From the NCBI RefSeq assembly GCF_019797825.1, contig NZ_CP081855.1, forward strand, positions 372,001 to 436,000: DNA of 64,000 nt, written 5' to 3'. Of the stretch, positions 9,456 to 18,509 are shown piece after piece. Made by a program: the position numbers and the translations under genes. Origin of the DNA: Limosilactobacillus panis. Its GTDB lineage: Bacteria; Bacillota; Bacilli; Lactobacillales; Lactobacillaceae. Below the pieces are notes generated by a model, which was not told the origin of the DNA, searched no databases, and worked only from the letters and a program-made list of their open reading frames with translations. The first letter of the stretch is position 1. The number at the start of each line of letters is the position of its first letter.

Positions 9456-10969
9456 TATGCCCGGTGTCCCCCAATCTCCTTGTTACGTTTCTTGGCGACC
9501 GCCCCGTCCTTCAAGTCCGCGGCCCGAATAATCGAATTTTTCCCAAAGCGGTCCTGCAGTTTGAGGACCATCTTTTGTACCCGTTGGTCCTGTTGACGCT
9601 GGCGACGTTCCTGGTCTGCTTTTCGTAGGTGCTGGTTGGTGTTGGTAAAGAGGTCCAGCTGCTCCGTATGGGTCATCTGGTCCGCGACCGCCTGCTTTAC
9701 GAGGTGGTTAGCGGTGACGGTGACCCGGCGGACGAAGAGGTCGGGATTAACCTTCTGCCGAAACACCTCTAGGAAGTGATCCGTTAACTCCCGTGGTGAT
9801 GCCGTCGGGAGTTTAGTTGTAAAACTACCGTGATCAGGGTGGGGAACCTCCCGGCCATAAAAGTCAGTCGTTGTCGGCCCGTGGAAGCCGTGACCCTGGT
9901 GGAGGCTTTCGACATCGTAGTTGACCGTCAGCGAGAACTGGTCAGCAACCATGTCCCGTTTGACCATCTGGAGGCTCAGCATGTCGACCATCTCCCGGAC
10001 CACCAGTCGGGCTTCGTTGTACTTATACGGCTTAGGCAGAATAATACTGGAATAAATTCCGTGGCTGCTTGACCGGTAGTTCTTAATGTCCTCCATAGTA
10101 GCTGATTCGTATCCCCAGGCATGGTCAATGATCAACTCGGCGTTCTTACCGAATTCGCGGTAGAGGACCTCCTCGTTTAAGGGGTCGGATAATTTACCCA
10201 AGGAACAGTGGGCAATGTCACCCATTGTGTTTAGCCCCAGCTTTTGCAGACGTTTGGCGTAACCCCGGCCAATCCGCCAAAAATCGGTCAACGGTGTGTG
10301 AGCCCAGAGGTAACGACGATATTCCTGTTCGTTCATTTGGGCGATCCGGACGCCATCCTCGTCCGCCGGGATCCGCTTGGCAACGATATCCATCGCCACT
10401 TTTGCAAGGTAGAGATTCGTCCCAATCCCCGCTGTGGCGGTAATCTTGGTCTCCAGCTGAATCGTCTGGATCATCTCCTTGGCCAGGGCATGCGCCGAAA
10501 CGTGGTGCTCAGCCAGGTAATCGGTGATGTCCATCAAAACCTCATCGATGGAGTAGGGGTGAATCTTTTCCGGCGGGAGGTAACGGAGGTAAATTTCGTA
10601 AATCTCCGCACTTTTCTTTAAGTAGAAGGACATTCGTGGCGGAACAATCTTGAAGCCAATCCGCAAATGGGGGTTGCGCAGGAGCTGTGGCCGATAAGCG
10701 GAGCTATACTTGGTTAGCTGGTGGTGTGGCGCCCTTTGAGCACGTTCACGGTTCAACTTTCCCACAATTTGCTCGACTTCGAAGAGGCGGGGGCGACCTG
10801 GTACCCCAAACTGCTTAAGGGCCGGGGAGACGGCTAGGCAGATGGTCTTGCTTGTCCGGGACTCATCGGCGACCACGAGGTTTGTGGTCAGCGGGTTGAG
10901 GTGGTGGGCGGCACACTCCGCTGAGGCATAGAAGGATTTGAGGTCAATTGCCAAGTAGGTGCGGGCCAC
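9455..10969 (-). CDS. Y-family DNA polymerase (UmuC/UvrX-like)
   Basis: 504-residue translesion polymerase. The palm motif LAIDLKSFYASAECA near the N-terminus and YSIDEVLMDI further on supply the catalytic acidic residues. A helix-hairpin-helix region (about 220-270, RIGRGYAKRLQKLGL) and a little-finger domain follow, then a basic tail (RRQRQQDQRVQKM). GTG start at 10969, chosen because AAAGGAGGG lies six bases upstream. It forms a two-gene unit with the YolD-like gene. Probably DNA-damage inducible, but I could not identify a clear LexA box upstream, where the T-box promoter of trpS diverges. Confidence 0.9.
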   Translation of the reverse strand: MARTYLAIDLKSFYASAECAAHHLNPLTTNLVVADESRTSKTICLAVSPALKQFGVPGRPRLFEVEQIVGKLNRERAQRAPHHQLTKYSSAYRPQLLRNPHLRIGFKIVPPRMSFYLKKSAEIYEIYLRYLPPEKIHPYSIDEVLMDITDYLAEHHVSAHALAKEMIQTIQLETKITATAGIGTNLYLAKVAMDIVAKRIPADEDGVRIAQMNEQEYRRYLWAHTPLTDFWRIGRGYAKRLQKLGLNTMGDIAHCSLGKLSDPLNEEVLYREFGKNAELIIDHAWGYESATMEDIKNYRSSSHGIYSSIILPKPYKYNEARLVVREMVDMLSLQMVKRDMVADQFSLTVNYDVESLHQGHGFHGPTTTDFYGREVPHPDHGSFTTKLPTASPRELTDHFLEVFRQKVNPDLFVRRVTVTANHLVKQAVADQMTHTEQLDLFTNTNQHLRKADQERRQRQQDQRVQKMVLKLQDRFGKNSIIRAADLKDGAVAKKRNKEIGGHRA

Positions 10970-11047
10970 GGTTAGCCCTCCTTTCATCAGATTCTTATTC
11001 CATTATACGGGGACTTTTTGTCCGGAACAAGTGTTTGCCTTGCCCGC

Positions 11048-11076
11048 TTGCCTTTTGGGGCGAAAATCGTTAGAAT
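11048..11076 (+). promoter_or_regulatory. Promoter of the trpS T-box transcript
   Basis: TTGCCT (11048-11053), a 17-base spacer and TAGAAT (11071-11076), immediately upstream of the T-box leader. Confidence 0.7.
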
Positions 11077-11079
11077 ATA

Positions 11080-11245
11080 GACATTAAGTAGCACGAGTTT
11101 AGCGAGGGACGGCTGGTGAAAAGGTCCCCAGGGTGCGAACTGGATTTTAACATAATTATCAATAAAGAGCGGCAAGTTATTTGCAATGTAGGTGGCACCG
11201 CGCGCAAGCGTCCTATTAGTCAATCGGCTAATGGGGCGCTTTTAA
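11080..11245 (+). ncRNA. T-box riboswitch, tRNA-Trp responsive
   Basis: The leader has stem I elements (AGCGAGGGACGGCTGGTGAA, then GGTCCC), a specifier loop GTGCGAACTGGATTT with Trp codon TGG at 11141-11143, the T-box core AGGTGGCACCGCG at 11190-11202, and a terminator stem (AAGCGTCCTATTAG / CTAATGGGGCGCTT, 11205-11241) followed by T residues. Uncharged tRNA-Trp should pair with the leader and switch the terminator off. The TGG specifier agrees with the downstream trpS gene. Confidence 0.95.
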
Positions 11246-12286
<1,041 letters not shown>

Positions 12287-12308
12287 AATATAATTGAAAA
12301 TTAGAAAC

Positions 12309-12350
12309 GCCCGCCGTATTCGTTAATTTGAGTACGGGGGCTTTTCTCTT
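12309..12350 (+). terminator. trpS terminator
   Basis: Stem GCCCGCCGTATTC / GAGTACGGGGGC followed by TTTTCTCTT. Confidence 0.85.
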
Positions 12351-12449
12351 ACAAAACCAGTAACAATTAGTGTTTCACGGAACGGAACATGGTAACATAA
12401 AAGAGATCGATTCTATTAAATTAAATTTAATGTAGCGGAGGTGAAAATA

Positions 12450-13385
12450 GTGGAAAACCTCGCAATTGTTGACCTCGGCTCTAACTCGGCACGGATGGCA
12501 ATTACAGAAGTTGCACCGGATGGCCGTTTTCGTGAAATCAAGCGGGTAAAGGAAAATACCCGCCTTTCAGAAGGAATGGGACGCGAAAAGGTGCTCCAAG
12601 AAGCAGCGATGATGCGGACAATTGAAGCTCTGAAGCGCTTTAAGCAGCTTTATGAAGAAATTCCCAACGTCAAGGTCCGGGCAATTACCACGGCGGCTGT
12701 TCGCCAGGCCCGGAATCGTCAGGAATTCCTGAATCGGGTACAAGAGGAAGTTGGTATCCAGCTTCAGGTTTTGTCGGGTAAAAAAGAGGCCTATTACGAC
12801 TACTTAGGGGTTATTCGGACCCTTAAGCTTAACCACTGTTTAATTTTAGATGTTGGTGGGGCAAGCTGTGAACTGGTACTAGTTCAACAGCGGCGCGCCC
12901 GCGATTTGATCTCAATCCCAGTTGGTGCGGTTAACCTCTCAGAGCAGTTCCATTTGAATGGCTACGTGCGGTCGGCGGACCTATTCCGGGCCCAGGTAGC
13001 GATGAATGACCGGTTGAAGAAGATTCCCTGGCTACGCTACGCAACCCGGGTGCCAATCGTTCTCCTTGGCGGTGCAAACCGGACCCTGGCCCGGATGGCC
13101 TGGGCCTACCACCACCGGCACCACCGGCGGACTATTCATGGTTATCAGCTCAGTGCCCGGGTGGTTTACGCAACTTACCGGGAACTGCTGAACCGGAACT
13201 TGGCCCAGCGCAAGCGGATCTCAGGTCTGGAGCCAGAACGGGCGGACATCATCGTTGGGGGGATGCTCCCCTTAGTTAGTCTTCTCCAGCGCAACACCGA
13301 TGGCCGGGTAATCTTCTCGGAAAGTGGTGTGCGGGAAGGCATCATTACCGAATACGTCAACCAAAGGAAGCAAAACAATGAGTGA
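12450..13385 (+). CDS. ppx: Ppx/GppA family exopolyphosphatase-like protein
   Basis: 311-residue ASKHA-fold phosphatase of the exopolyphosphatase / pppGpp phosphohydrolase family. Signature motifs: IVDLGSNSARMAI at the N-terminus and LDVGGASCELVLV near residue 135. It has only the two-subdomain catalytic core and lacks the C-terminal HD domain of longer versions. GTG start at 12450, chosen because GGAGGTG lies six bases upstream. First gene of a tight four-gene operon; its end overlaps mvaA by 8 bp. Activity on polyphosphate versus pppGpp cannot be told from sequence. Confidence 0.88.
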   Translation: MENLAIVDLGSNSARMAITEVAPDGRFREIKRVKENTRLSEGMGREKVLQEAAMMRTIEALKRFKQLYEEIPNVKVRAITTAAVRQARNRQEFLNRVQEEVGIQLQVLSGKKEAYYDYLGVIRTLKLNHCLILDVGGASCELVLVQQRRARDLISIPVGAVNLSEQFHLNGYVRSADLFRAQVAMNDRLKKIPWLRYATRVPIVLLGGANRTLARMAWAYHHRHHRRTIHGYQLSARVVYATYRELLNRNLAQRKRISGLEPERADIIVGGMLPLVSLLQRNTDGRVIFSESGVREGIITEYVNQRKQNNE

Positions 13386-14628
13386 TTGGCAACATGGCTT
13401 TTATAAATTGTCACCAAAAGAGCGACGACAGCGGCTAACGACGGCCTTGAAACTACCGGTATCCGTGACCGACCTTTTGTCCGACCACGCGTCTGACCTG
13501 GGCAACCAGCTGGTGGAAAACTACTTAACGGACTACTCCCTGCCAGAAGGGGTGGCCCTGAAGCTTGTCGTCAATGGACAAGAATACCAGGTACCAATGG
13601 TGGTTGAAGAACCGTCCGTGATTGCGGCGGCTGCCAACGGTGCACAGCGGGTTGCTAAAAGTGGCGGATTCACTGCCAAAAAGCAAGATCGGGAACTAGT
13701 CGGCCAGGTAGTAGTGAAACCGCGCGGTGACGTCAGTACCGACTTAACCTGGCTAAAACAACACACAACTACGATGCTTAAGACTGCTAATGATGCCCAC
13801 CCGTCAATGCAACGGCGCGGTGGCGGGGCTAAAAGCGTCCGCCTACGGACACCAGGCGATTTTATCAGTGTGGACCTGGGAATTAACGTTTGCCAGGCGA
13901 TGGGGGCCAACAGTGTCAACACGATGGCCGAAGCAGTTGGTAAGTGGTTACGGAGCCAGGGCTTTAACGTTCTCTGTGCAATCCTAAGTAACTACGCGAC
14001 CGCTAGTCTGCAAACAGTGACGTGTACGGTGGCTTTCCGGGATTTGGCAACTCCCCAGATGGTAGGGCAAAAGGTTGCGGAGCGGATTGCGGCGCTAAGT
14101 AACCTCGCCCAGGCTGACCCCTACCGGTCGGCAACCCATAACAAGGGAATTATGAATGGAATTGACGCCGTCTTAATTGCCAGTGGCAATGACTGGCGCG
14201 CCATCGAAGCGGGCGCCCATGCCTACGCGGCGCGTGATGGTCAGTACCGGGGCCTTAGTAGCTGGCAAGTGAAAAATGGCCAGCTGGTCGGCCGCTTAAC
14301 TCTCCCACTACCGGTAGGAGTTGTTGGGGGCTCAATTGGTCTGAACCCGTTGACCCGGGCAAACTACCAAATCAGTGGTATTAAAACAGCGGAGGAATTG
14401 GCGGCAGTGACCGCTAGTATCGGCCTCGCCCAAAATTTGGCTGCACTACGGGCGCTTGCTAGTACCGGAATTCAGGCGGGCCACATGAAACTCCAGTACC
14501 GTTCCCTAGCGATTAGCGTGGGAGCCCGACCAAATGAAGTATCGTCAGTGACAAAACGGCTAGCCATGCTTGATCACGTGGACCGGGCAGCAGCCCGTCG
14601 GGTACTCGATGAAATAAGAAAGGATTAA
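13378..14628 (+). CDS. mvaA: Hydroxymethylglutaryl-CoA reductase, class II
   Basis: 416-residue HMG-CoA reductase, which makes mevalonate from HMG-CoA in the isoprenoid pathway of lactic acid bacteria. Family motifs visible: VVEEPSVIAAAANGA (catalytic Glu region), NKGIMNGIDAVLIASGND (catalytic Lys/Asp region) and LPLPVGVVGGSIGLN. Start at 13378 (MSDWQHGFYKL) with AAAGGAAG upstream, overlapping ppx by 8 bp. The presence of ispE further along (33.7 kb) raises the question of whether the cell has parts of both isoprenoid routes. Confidence 0.95.
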   Translation: MSDWQHGFYKLSPKERRQRLTTALKLPVSVTDLLSDHASDLGNQLVENYLTDYSLPEGVALKLVVNGQEYQVPMVVEEPSVIAAAANGAQRVAKSGGFTAKKQDRELVGQVVVKPRGDVSTDLTWLKQHTTTMLKTANDAHPSMQRRGGGAKSVRLRTPGDFISVDLGINVCQAMGANSVNTMAEAVGKWLRSQGFNVLCAILSNYATASLQTVTCTVAFRDLATPQMVGQKVAERIAALSNLAQADPYRSATHNKGIMNGIDAVLIASGNDWRAIEAGAHAYAARDGQYRGLSSWQVKNGQLVGRLTLPLPVGVVGGSIGLNPLTRANYQISGIKTAEELAAVTASIGLAQNLAALRALASTGIQAGHMKLQYRSLAISVGARPNEVSSVTKRLAMLDHVDRAAARRVLDEIRKD

Positions 14629-14632
14629 TTGC

Positions 14633-15592
14633 ATGAGTGAAGAAATAAAGTTAAATGCGGCGAACCAGGAACTGCTTAAGCAGGTTAACGAACTTTATCC
14701 TGAGGGGAACGTTTTTGTTCAGTTTCATGGTGAAAAGTCCGGCTACGTTCGTCATGACCAGGCAACCCAGAAGACGCTGCCGGGTGGGCTCTTTATCATT
14801 GTGACCGACCTGACCGCCCCCAACTATACGGCCTCCCATGAGCTTCTCCACCTCTTGATGCTCTTGCGCGGCTTTCCCCAGATTTTTTTCCAACTTTCCC
14901 TGGGTGATAAGCAGCTTGATGAGCAGATGATGATCATGTCGACGGACCTGTACAACGTTGCCATGCACCGGGTCGTGGTCGCTGAACAACGAAAGCACGG
15001 CTTCGTTGATGAGCAGATTGAGCGGGAATACCTGAAGGGAATTGAACACACCCTGACGCCGGAAGGGGAGAAAGATGATGAGGAGAAAACCCTCCGTCTT
15101 TTGACCCTTCTTGATGCCTTGGTATTCTACGGTGATCATCTGGACCAGTACGAAGAAACACTGAAGGCAAAGTATCCAGATGCACTGGCCGCAGCCAAGA
15201 AAATGTACGCAACGATTACCGCTAAGCCGATTAAGACGCCATTTGACATGCGGCGGTCAATCATCAAGATTTATTCCCTGTTTGACCAGCAGATGCAGGA
15301 ATGGAACCTGCCGGCCCTCCACAATAACGAGTACACGACCCTTTCGCCAGTCCTGAGTGAGCGGCAGTTGCGGTTGAGCCTTCGCCAGGTCTTTGAAATT
15401 TACCACTCCGATATGAAGGAGCGGGGAACGAAGAAGCGGGCGTACATTGGCATTCGGCGTAGCGACCGGCAGAACTCGTTTACCATGCCGGCTCCCCAAC
15501 CAGAGACGCCGGAAATGTTTAAGCGTATTTATGCCCAACCGGTGAAGAAGTTTCTTGAGCAACATAGTATCCCATACATTGTAAGGAAGTAA
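14633..15592 (+). CDS. Uncharacterised HExxH-containing protein (IpaB/EvcA-annotated family)
   Basis: 319 aa, soluble, no signal peptide. Residues 69-73 read HELLH within TASHELLHLLMLL, the zinc-metallopeptidase signature, followed at about 95-115 by a helix with acidic and His residues (MSTDLYNVAMHRVVVAEQ) that could supply a third ligand. The rest is helical and charged. I recall lactobacillar proteins like this being labelled 'IpaB/EvcA family', a name with no functional meaning here. It lies 4 bp after mvaA and 4 bp before the sirtuin gene, so it is co-translated with them. Function unknown; peptidase activity is only suggested by the motif. Confidence 0.7.
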   Translation: MSEEIKLNAANQELLKQVNELYPEGNVFVQFHGEKSGYVRHDQATQKTLPGGLFIIVTDLTAPNYTASHELLHLLMLLRGFPQIFFQLSLGDKQLDEQMMIMSTDLYNVAMHRVVVAEQRKHGFVDEQIEREYLKGIEHTLTPEGEKDDEEKTLRLLTLLDALVFYGDHLDQYEETLKAKYPDALAAAKKMYATITAKPIKTPFDMRRSIIKIYSLFDQQMQEWNLPALHNNEYTTLSPVLSERQLRLSLRQVFEIYHSDMKERGTKKRAYIGIRRSDRQNSFTMPAPQPETPEMFKRIYAQPVKKFLEQHSIPYIVRK

Positions 15593-15596
15593 TTAG

Positions 15597-16295
15597 ATGG
15601 ACACGAATATTCAAGCAACGTTTGATAATGCAAAGCACATTGTTTTCTTGACCGGGGCGGGCGTTTCGACAGCCTCCGGTATTCCGGATTTTCGGTCGGC
15701 AAACGGCCTCTACACCCAGAACCGGAATGCGGAATACTACCTGAGTCACCGCTACTTTATAAGTGATCCGGAAGGATTTTACGAATTTTGCAAGAAGAAT
15801 CTCTACTTTCCTGATGCTAAACCAAATATCATTCATGAAAAGCAGGCGGCCCTGACCCAGCAGGACCGGGCGACGGTGATTACGCAAAATATTGATAACC
15901 TGTACGAAGAAGCGGGCACCAAGCACCTGATCGATTTCCACGGGGACCTCTACAACGTGTTTTGTGAAAAGTGCGGTAAGACGGTTCCGGTTGAAGACTA
16001 CCTGAAGAGCCGGATTCACGAGGAAGATGGCGGACCACTGCGGCCGGATATCGTTCTCTATGACGAAGGAATCAAGCAGGAAAACATCATTAATTCTGTC
16101 CGGGCAATGCAGGGAGCCGACCTCGTGGTGATTGTTGGAACGTCCATGAAGGTTTACCCATTTGCCGGCTTACTGGAATACCGGAATAAGAACGCGGAAG
16201 TAATTGCCATTAACCGGCAGAAACTGTCGTTTGGCTTTGATTTCACGATGGTTCAAGAAGACGCTACGAAGTTCTTTGCGGAATTGAGCGTATGA
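15597..16295 (+). CDS. SIR2-family NAD-dependent protein deacylase with reduced zinc site
   Basis: 232-residue sirtuin. NAD-binding motifs GAGVSTASGIPDFRS (20-34), TQNIDNL (96-102) and the catalytic His115 in DFHGDL are intact. The zinc module has only the first Cys pair (C123, C126); the place of the second pair reads HEEDGGPLRPD (141-151) with no Cys. It should remove acyl groups from lysines using NAD, if the fold is stable without normal zinc binding. Last gene of the ppx-mvaA-HExxH operon, followed by a strong terminator. Confidence 0.88.
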   Translation: MDTNIQATFDNAKHIVFLTGAGVSTASGIPDFRSANGLYTQNRNAEYYLSHRYFISDPEGFYEFCKKNLYFPDAKPNIIHEKQAALTQQDRATVITQNIDNLYEEAGTKHLIDFHGDLYNVFCEKCGKTVPVEDYLKSRIHEEDGGPLRPDIVLYDEGIKQENIINSVRAMQGADLVVIVGTSMKVYPFAGLLEYRNKNAEVIAINRQKLSFGFDFTMVQEDATKFFAELSV

Positions 16296-16296
16296 A

Positions 16297-16342
16297 AATA
16301 AGCTGGAAAAAGCTATCAGAAGCTTTTCCAGCTTATTTTTTT
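16297..16342 (+). terminator. Terminator of ppx-sirtuin operon
   Basis: Stem AATAAGCTGGAAAAAGCT / AGCTTTTCCAGCTTATT followed by TTTTTTCTT. Confidence 0.9.
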
Positions 16343-16348
16343 CTTAAA

Positions 16349-17402
16349 GGCAGATTGTAAAATTTAAGTTGAACATTTAAGTGGACAGAAAAACCCATCA
16401 AGGTCTTTAATGGTGTTACCGTACAATCCATTAGAAAGAAGGACCTTGATGAGCACCACTATTTTATCATTCCAGAACCGTGTTGTCATTGAAACGCTTC
16501 ATAATGAAGGACGTTCCTTGCGATACATCGCTAACTACTTAGGCTTTAGTAAGACCACCATCTTTAACGAACTTCACCGGCTAAATAGTGAGTACTGGGC
16601 TGAGCTAGCGCAAACTGACTTTGAACGCAAGGTTAGTCAACGGGGGCGGAAGTCTTCGCTCACTAAAAACCTTAAACACTTGATCGAGGAAAAGCTTCAA
16701 GTCCAGAAGTGGTCCCCTGAACAGGTTGCCCATGTGGTTGGGATTGCCTACAAGACGATCTATAACTGGATTGATCAAGGATGGCTTGATATACAGTTGC
16801 CCGATTTGCCTGATCATGGAATGCGTCGTCATCGTGCTAAAGAAAAGCGTGGTACGTTCAGTCACGGCCGCTCCATTGAGGAGCGGCCTCATAAAGTCGA
16901 AACTCGCCAGGAATTCGGCCACTTTGAAGCTGATACCGTACTTTCTGGCAAACGTAAAGGTCAAGCTGTGGCTACTTTTGTGGAGCGTAAGAGTCGCCTG
17001 ACAATTGTTAAACGGCTCCATGGTCGCGACAGTCAGTCCATGACTCAAGCCGTACTTGAACTAGCTAGTCAACTTCAAGACAAGCTCAAGACGCTTACCG
17101 TAGATCATGGTAAAGAGTTCGCTAACTACCAGGCAATTGAGCAGCGAACTGGTACTCCGGTTTATTTTGCTCATGCTTATTCACCACATGAACGCGGCAG
17201 TAATGAGAACCGTAACCGAGTTTTACGACGCTTTATTCCCAAAGGCCAAGCCATTGAAGAGTTAAGCGATCACAAGCTGATTCAAATTAATTGGTATTTG
17301 AATTCCCGGCCACTTAAATGTCTTAATTGGCATACACCAATCGAGATCTTCCTGCTTAATCTACGTCACTAAATTCGTTCAAGTTATTTCTTGCAATCTG
17401 CC
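16349..17402 (+). mobile_element. IS30-family insertion sequence (1054 bp)
   Basis: Bounded by imperfect inverted repeats: GGCAGATTGTAAAATTTAAG at the left end (from 16349) and the complementary end finishing CAATCTGCC at 17402. 21 of 26 terminal bases match. Both ends are flanked by TAAA (16345-16348 and 17403-17406), a possible short target duplication. Contains one complete transposase. It lies between the sirtuin operon terminator and the aldo/keto reductase promoter, so it probably breaks no gene. Confidence 0.85.
16449..17372 (+). CDS. IS30-family transposase
   Basis: 307 aa, complete. N-terminal helix-turn-helix (SLRYIANYLGFSKTTIFNEL, about 20-45), a second DNA-binding segment (SPEQVAHVVGIAYKTIYNWI) and a C-terminal DDE integrase core: Asp in GHFEADTV, Asp in TVDHGKEF and Glu in RGSNENRNR with the IS30 GRFIPKG-like block (RRFIPKGQAIEEL). 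The ATG at 16449 is preceded by AGAAGG. No disruption, so the element may still be active. Confidence 0.95.
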   Translation: MSTTILSFQNRVVIETLHNEGRSLRYIANYLGFSKTTIFNELHRLNSEYWAELAQTDFERKVSQRGRKSSLTKNLKHLIEEKLQVQKWSPEQVAHVVGIAYKTIYNWIDQGWLDIQLPDLPDHGMRRHRAKEKRGTFSHGRSIEERPHKVETRQEFGHFEADTVLSGKRKGQAVATFVERKSRLTIVKRLHGRDSQSMTQAVLELASQLQDKLKTLTVDHGKEFANYQAIEQRTGTPVYFAHAYSPHERGSNENRNRVLRRFIPKGQAIEELSDHKLIQINWYLNSRPLKCLNWHTPIEIFLLNLRH

Positions 17403-17444
17403 TAAAACCGAATTTACTTATCGCCAAGCAAGGATGAAATTAGA

Positions 17445-17472
17445 TATAATGGTAAAAACGAAAGCGCTGACA
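17445..17472 (+). promoter_or_regulatory. -10 box and cre-like operator of the aldo/keto reductase gene
   Basis: TATAAT at 17445-17450 has no convincing -35. At 17459-17472 CGAAAGCGCTGACA matches the cre consensus TGWAANCGNTNWCA at 13 of 14 positions. Its location just downstream of the -10 suits CcpA repression. Confidence 0.55.
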
Positions 17473-17489
17473 ATGAAAGGAGTATAATG

Positions 17490-18464
17490 ATGGTTAAATT
17501 TGGTCATTCAACAGTTGAAGCAAACTCACTGGGATTAGGGACAAACGCCGTTGGGGGTTACAACCTCTTCCCGGACCTTAGTGATGACGATGGCCGCAAG
17601 TTAGTTGAGGCGGCACTGGCAAACGGGATTAACCTTCTCGACACTGCCTACGTATACGGACTAGGCCATTCTGAAGAACTGGTCGGCGAGGTTGTTAAAG
17701 AACATTCCCGTGACCAGATTGTGGTCGCCACGAAGGGAGCTCACGACTTCTCCACTGGTGAAGAGGTCATCAACAACGATCCCCAGTTTCTGACGGACCA
17801 GGTCAACAAGAGCCTGGAACGATTGGGAACGGACTACATCGACATTTACTACATCCACTTCCCGGACCACGATACGCCAAAGGCTGAGGCGGTGGGGGCT
17901 CTCCAGCGCCTGCGCGAAGCGGGCAAGATTCGGGCGATTGGGTTATCCAACTTTAGCCTCGATCAGATCAAAGAAGCTAACGCGGATGGCTACGTTGACG
18001 TTGTTGAAGACGAATTCAGCCTCCTTCACCAGGACCACCTGAAAGACGGGAAGCTGGACTACCTGCATGACAACCAGATTAGCTTTGTGCCTTACTTCCC
18101 CCTGGCTTCCGGTCTGCTAACTGGTAAGTATGACCAGGACGTGACCTTCCCGAAAGACGACATCCGCAACCAGATTGCGGACTTTAAGGAACCGCGCTAC
18201 AGTGCCATCCTGGCAGCGGTTGATAAGGTGCGCCCGATTGCCGCTAGCCATCAGGCAACGGTGGCCCAAACAATTCTGGCGTGGTACCTACAAAATCCGC
18301 TGATTACGGCCGTGATTCCAGGAGCCAAGCGGGCTGACCAGGTAATTAGCAATGCAAAGGCAATGGATGTGATCCTGACTTCTGAAGAGTATGGGCAAAT
18401 TGAAGAGGCCTTTAAGGAATTTGCGGCGGTCAAGAGCGGTAAGTCACTAAAGGACCCAGACTAA
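17490..18464 (+). CDS. Aldo/keto reductase
   Basis: 324-residue NADPH-dependent oxidoreductase with the (alpha/beta)8 AKR fold. Motifs: LDTAYVYGLGHSEELVGE with the catalytic Tyr, VVATKGAHDF with the Lys, DIYYIHFPD, and a C-terminal cofactor loop VIPGAKRADQ. The second of two adjacent ATGs is preferred because it is seven bases from GGAG. Monocistronic with a terminator. The substrate cannot be predicted. A cre-like site upstream suggests carbon-source control. Confidence 0.92.
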   Translation: MVKFGHSTVEANSLGLGTNAVGGYNLFPDLSDDDGRKLVEAALANGINLLDTAYVYGLGHSEELVGEVVKEHSRDQIVVATKGAHDFSTGEEVINNDPQFLTDQVNKSLERLGTDYIDIYYIHFPDHDTPKAEAVGALQRLREAGKIRAIGLSNFSLDQIKEANADGYVDVVEDEFSLLHQDHLKDGKLDYLHDNQISFVPYFPLASGLLTGKYDQDVTFPKDDIRNQIADFKEPRYSAILAAVDKVRPIAASHQATVAQTILAWYLQNPLITAVIPGAKRADQVISNAKAMDVILTSEEYGQIEEAFKEFAAVKSGKSLKDPD

Positions 18465-18467
18465 AAA

Positions 18468-18506
18468 CAAAAGCGACCAACGGGAATTTCTCGTTAGTCG
18501 CTTTTG
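18468..18506. terminator. Bidirectional terminator
   Basis: AAAAGCGACCAACGGGA / CTCGTTAGTCGCTTTTG between the convergent reductase and feo genes. Confidence 0.85.
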
Positions 18507-18509
18507 CTT

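Noticed and set aside
10987..11223. 78-codon minus-strand open frame upstream of trpS
   Set aside because: It lies entirely across the T-box leader and its terminator; RNA structure explains the sequence.
14633..15592. Type III secretion effector suggested by the 'IpaB/EvcA' label of similar proteins
   Set aside because: No secretion system is expected in this organism, no signal is present, and the gene sits in a housekeeping operon.
15519..16019. 166-codon minus-strand frame over the sirtuin gene
   Set aside because: Antisense shadow of conserved sirtuin motifs with no independent support.
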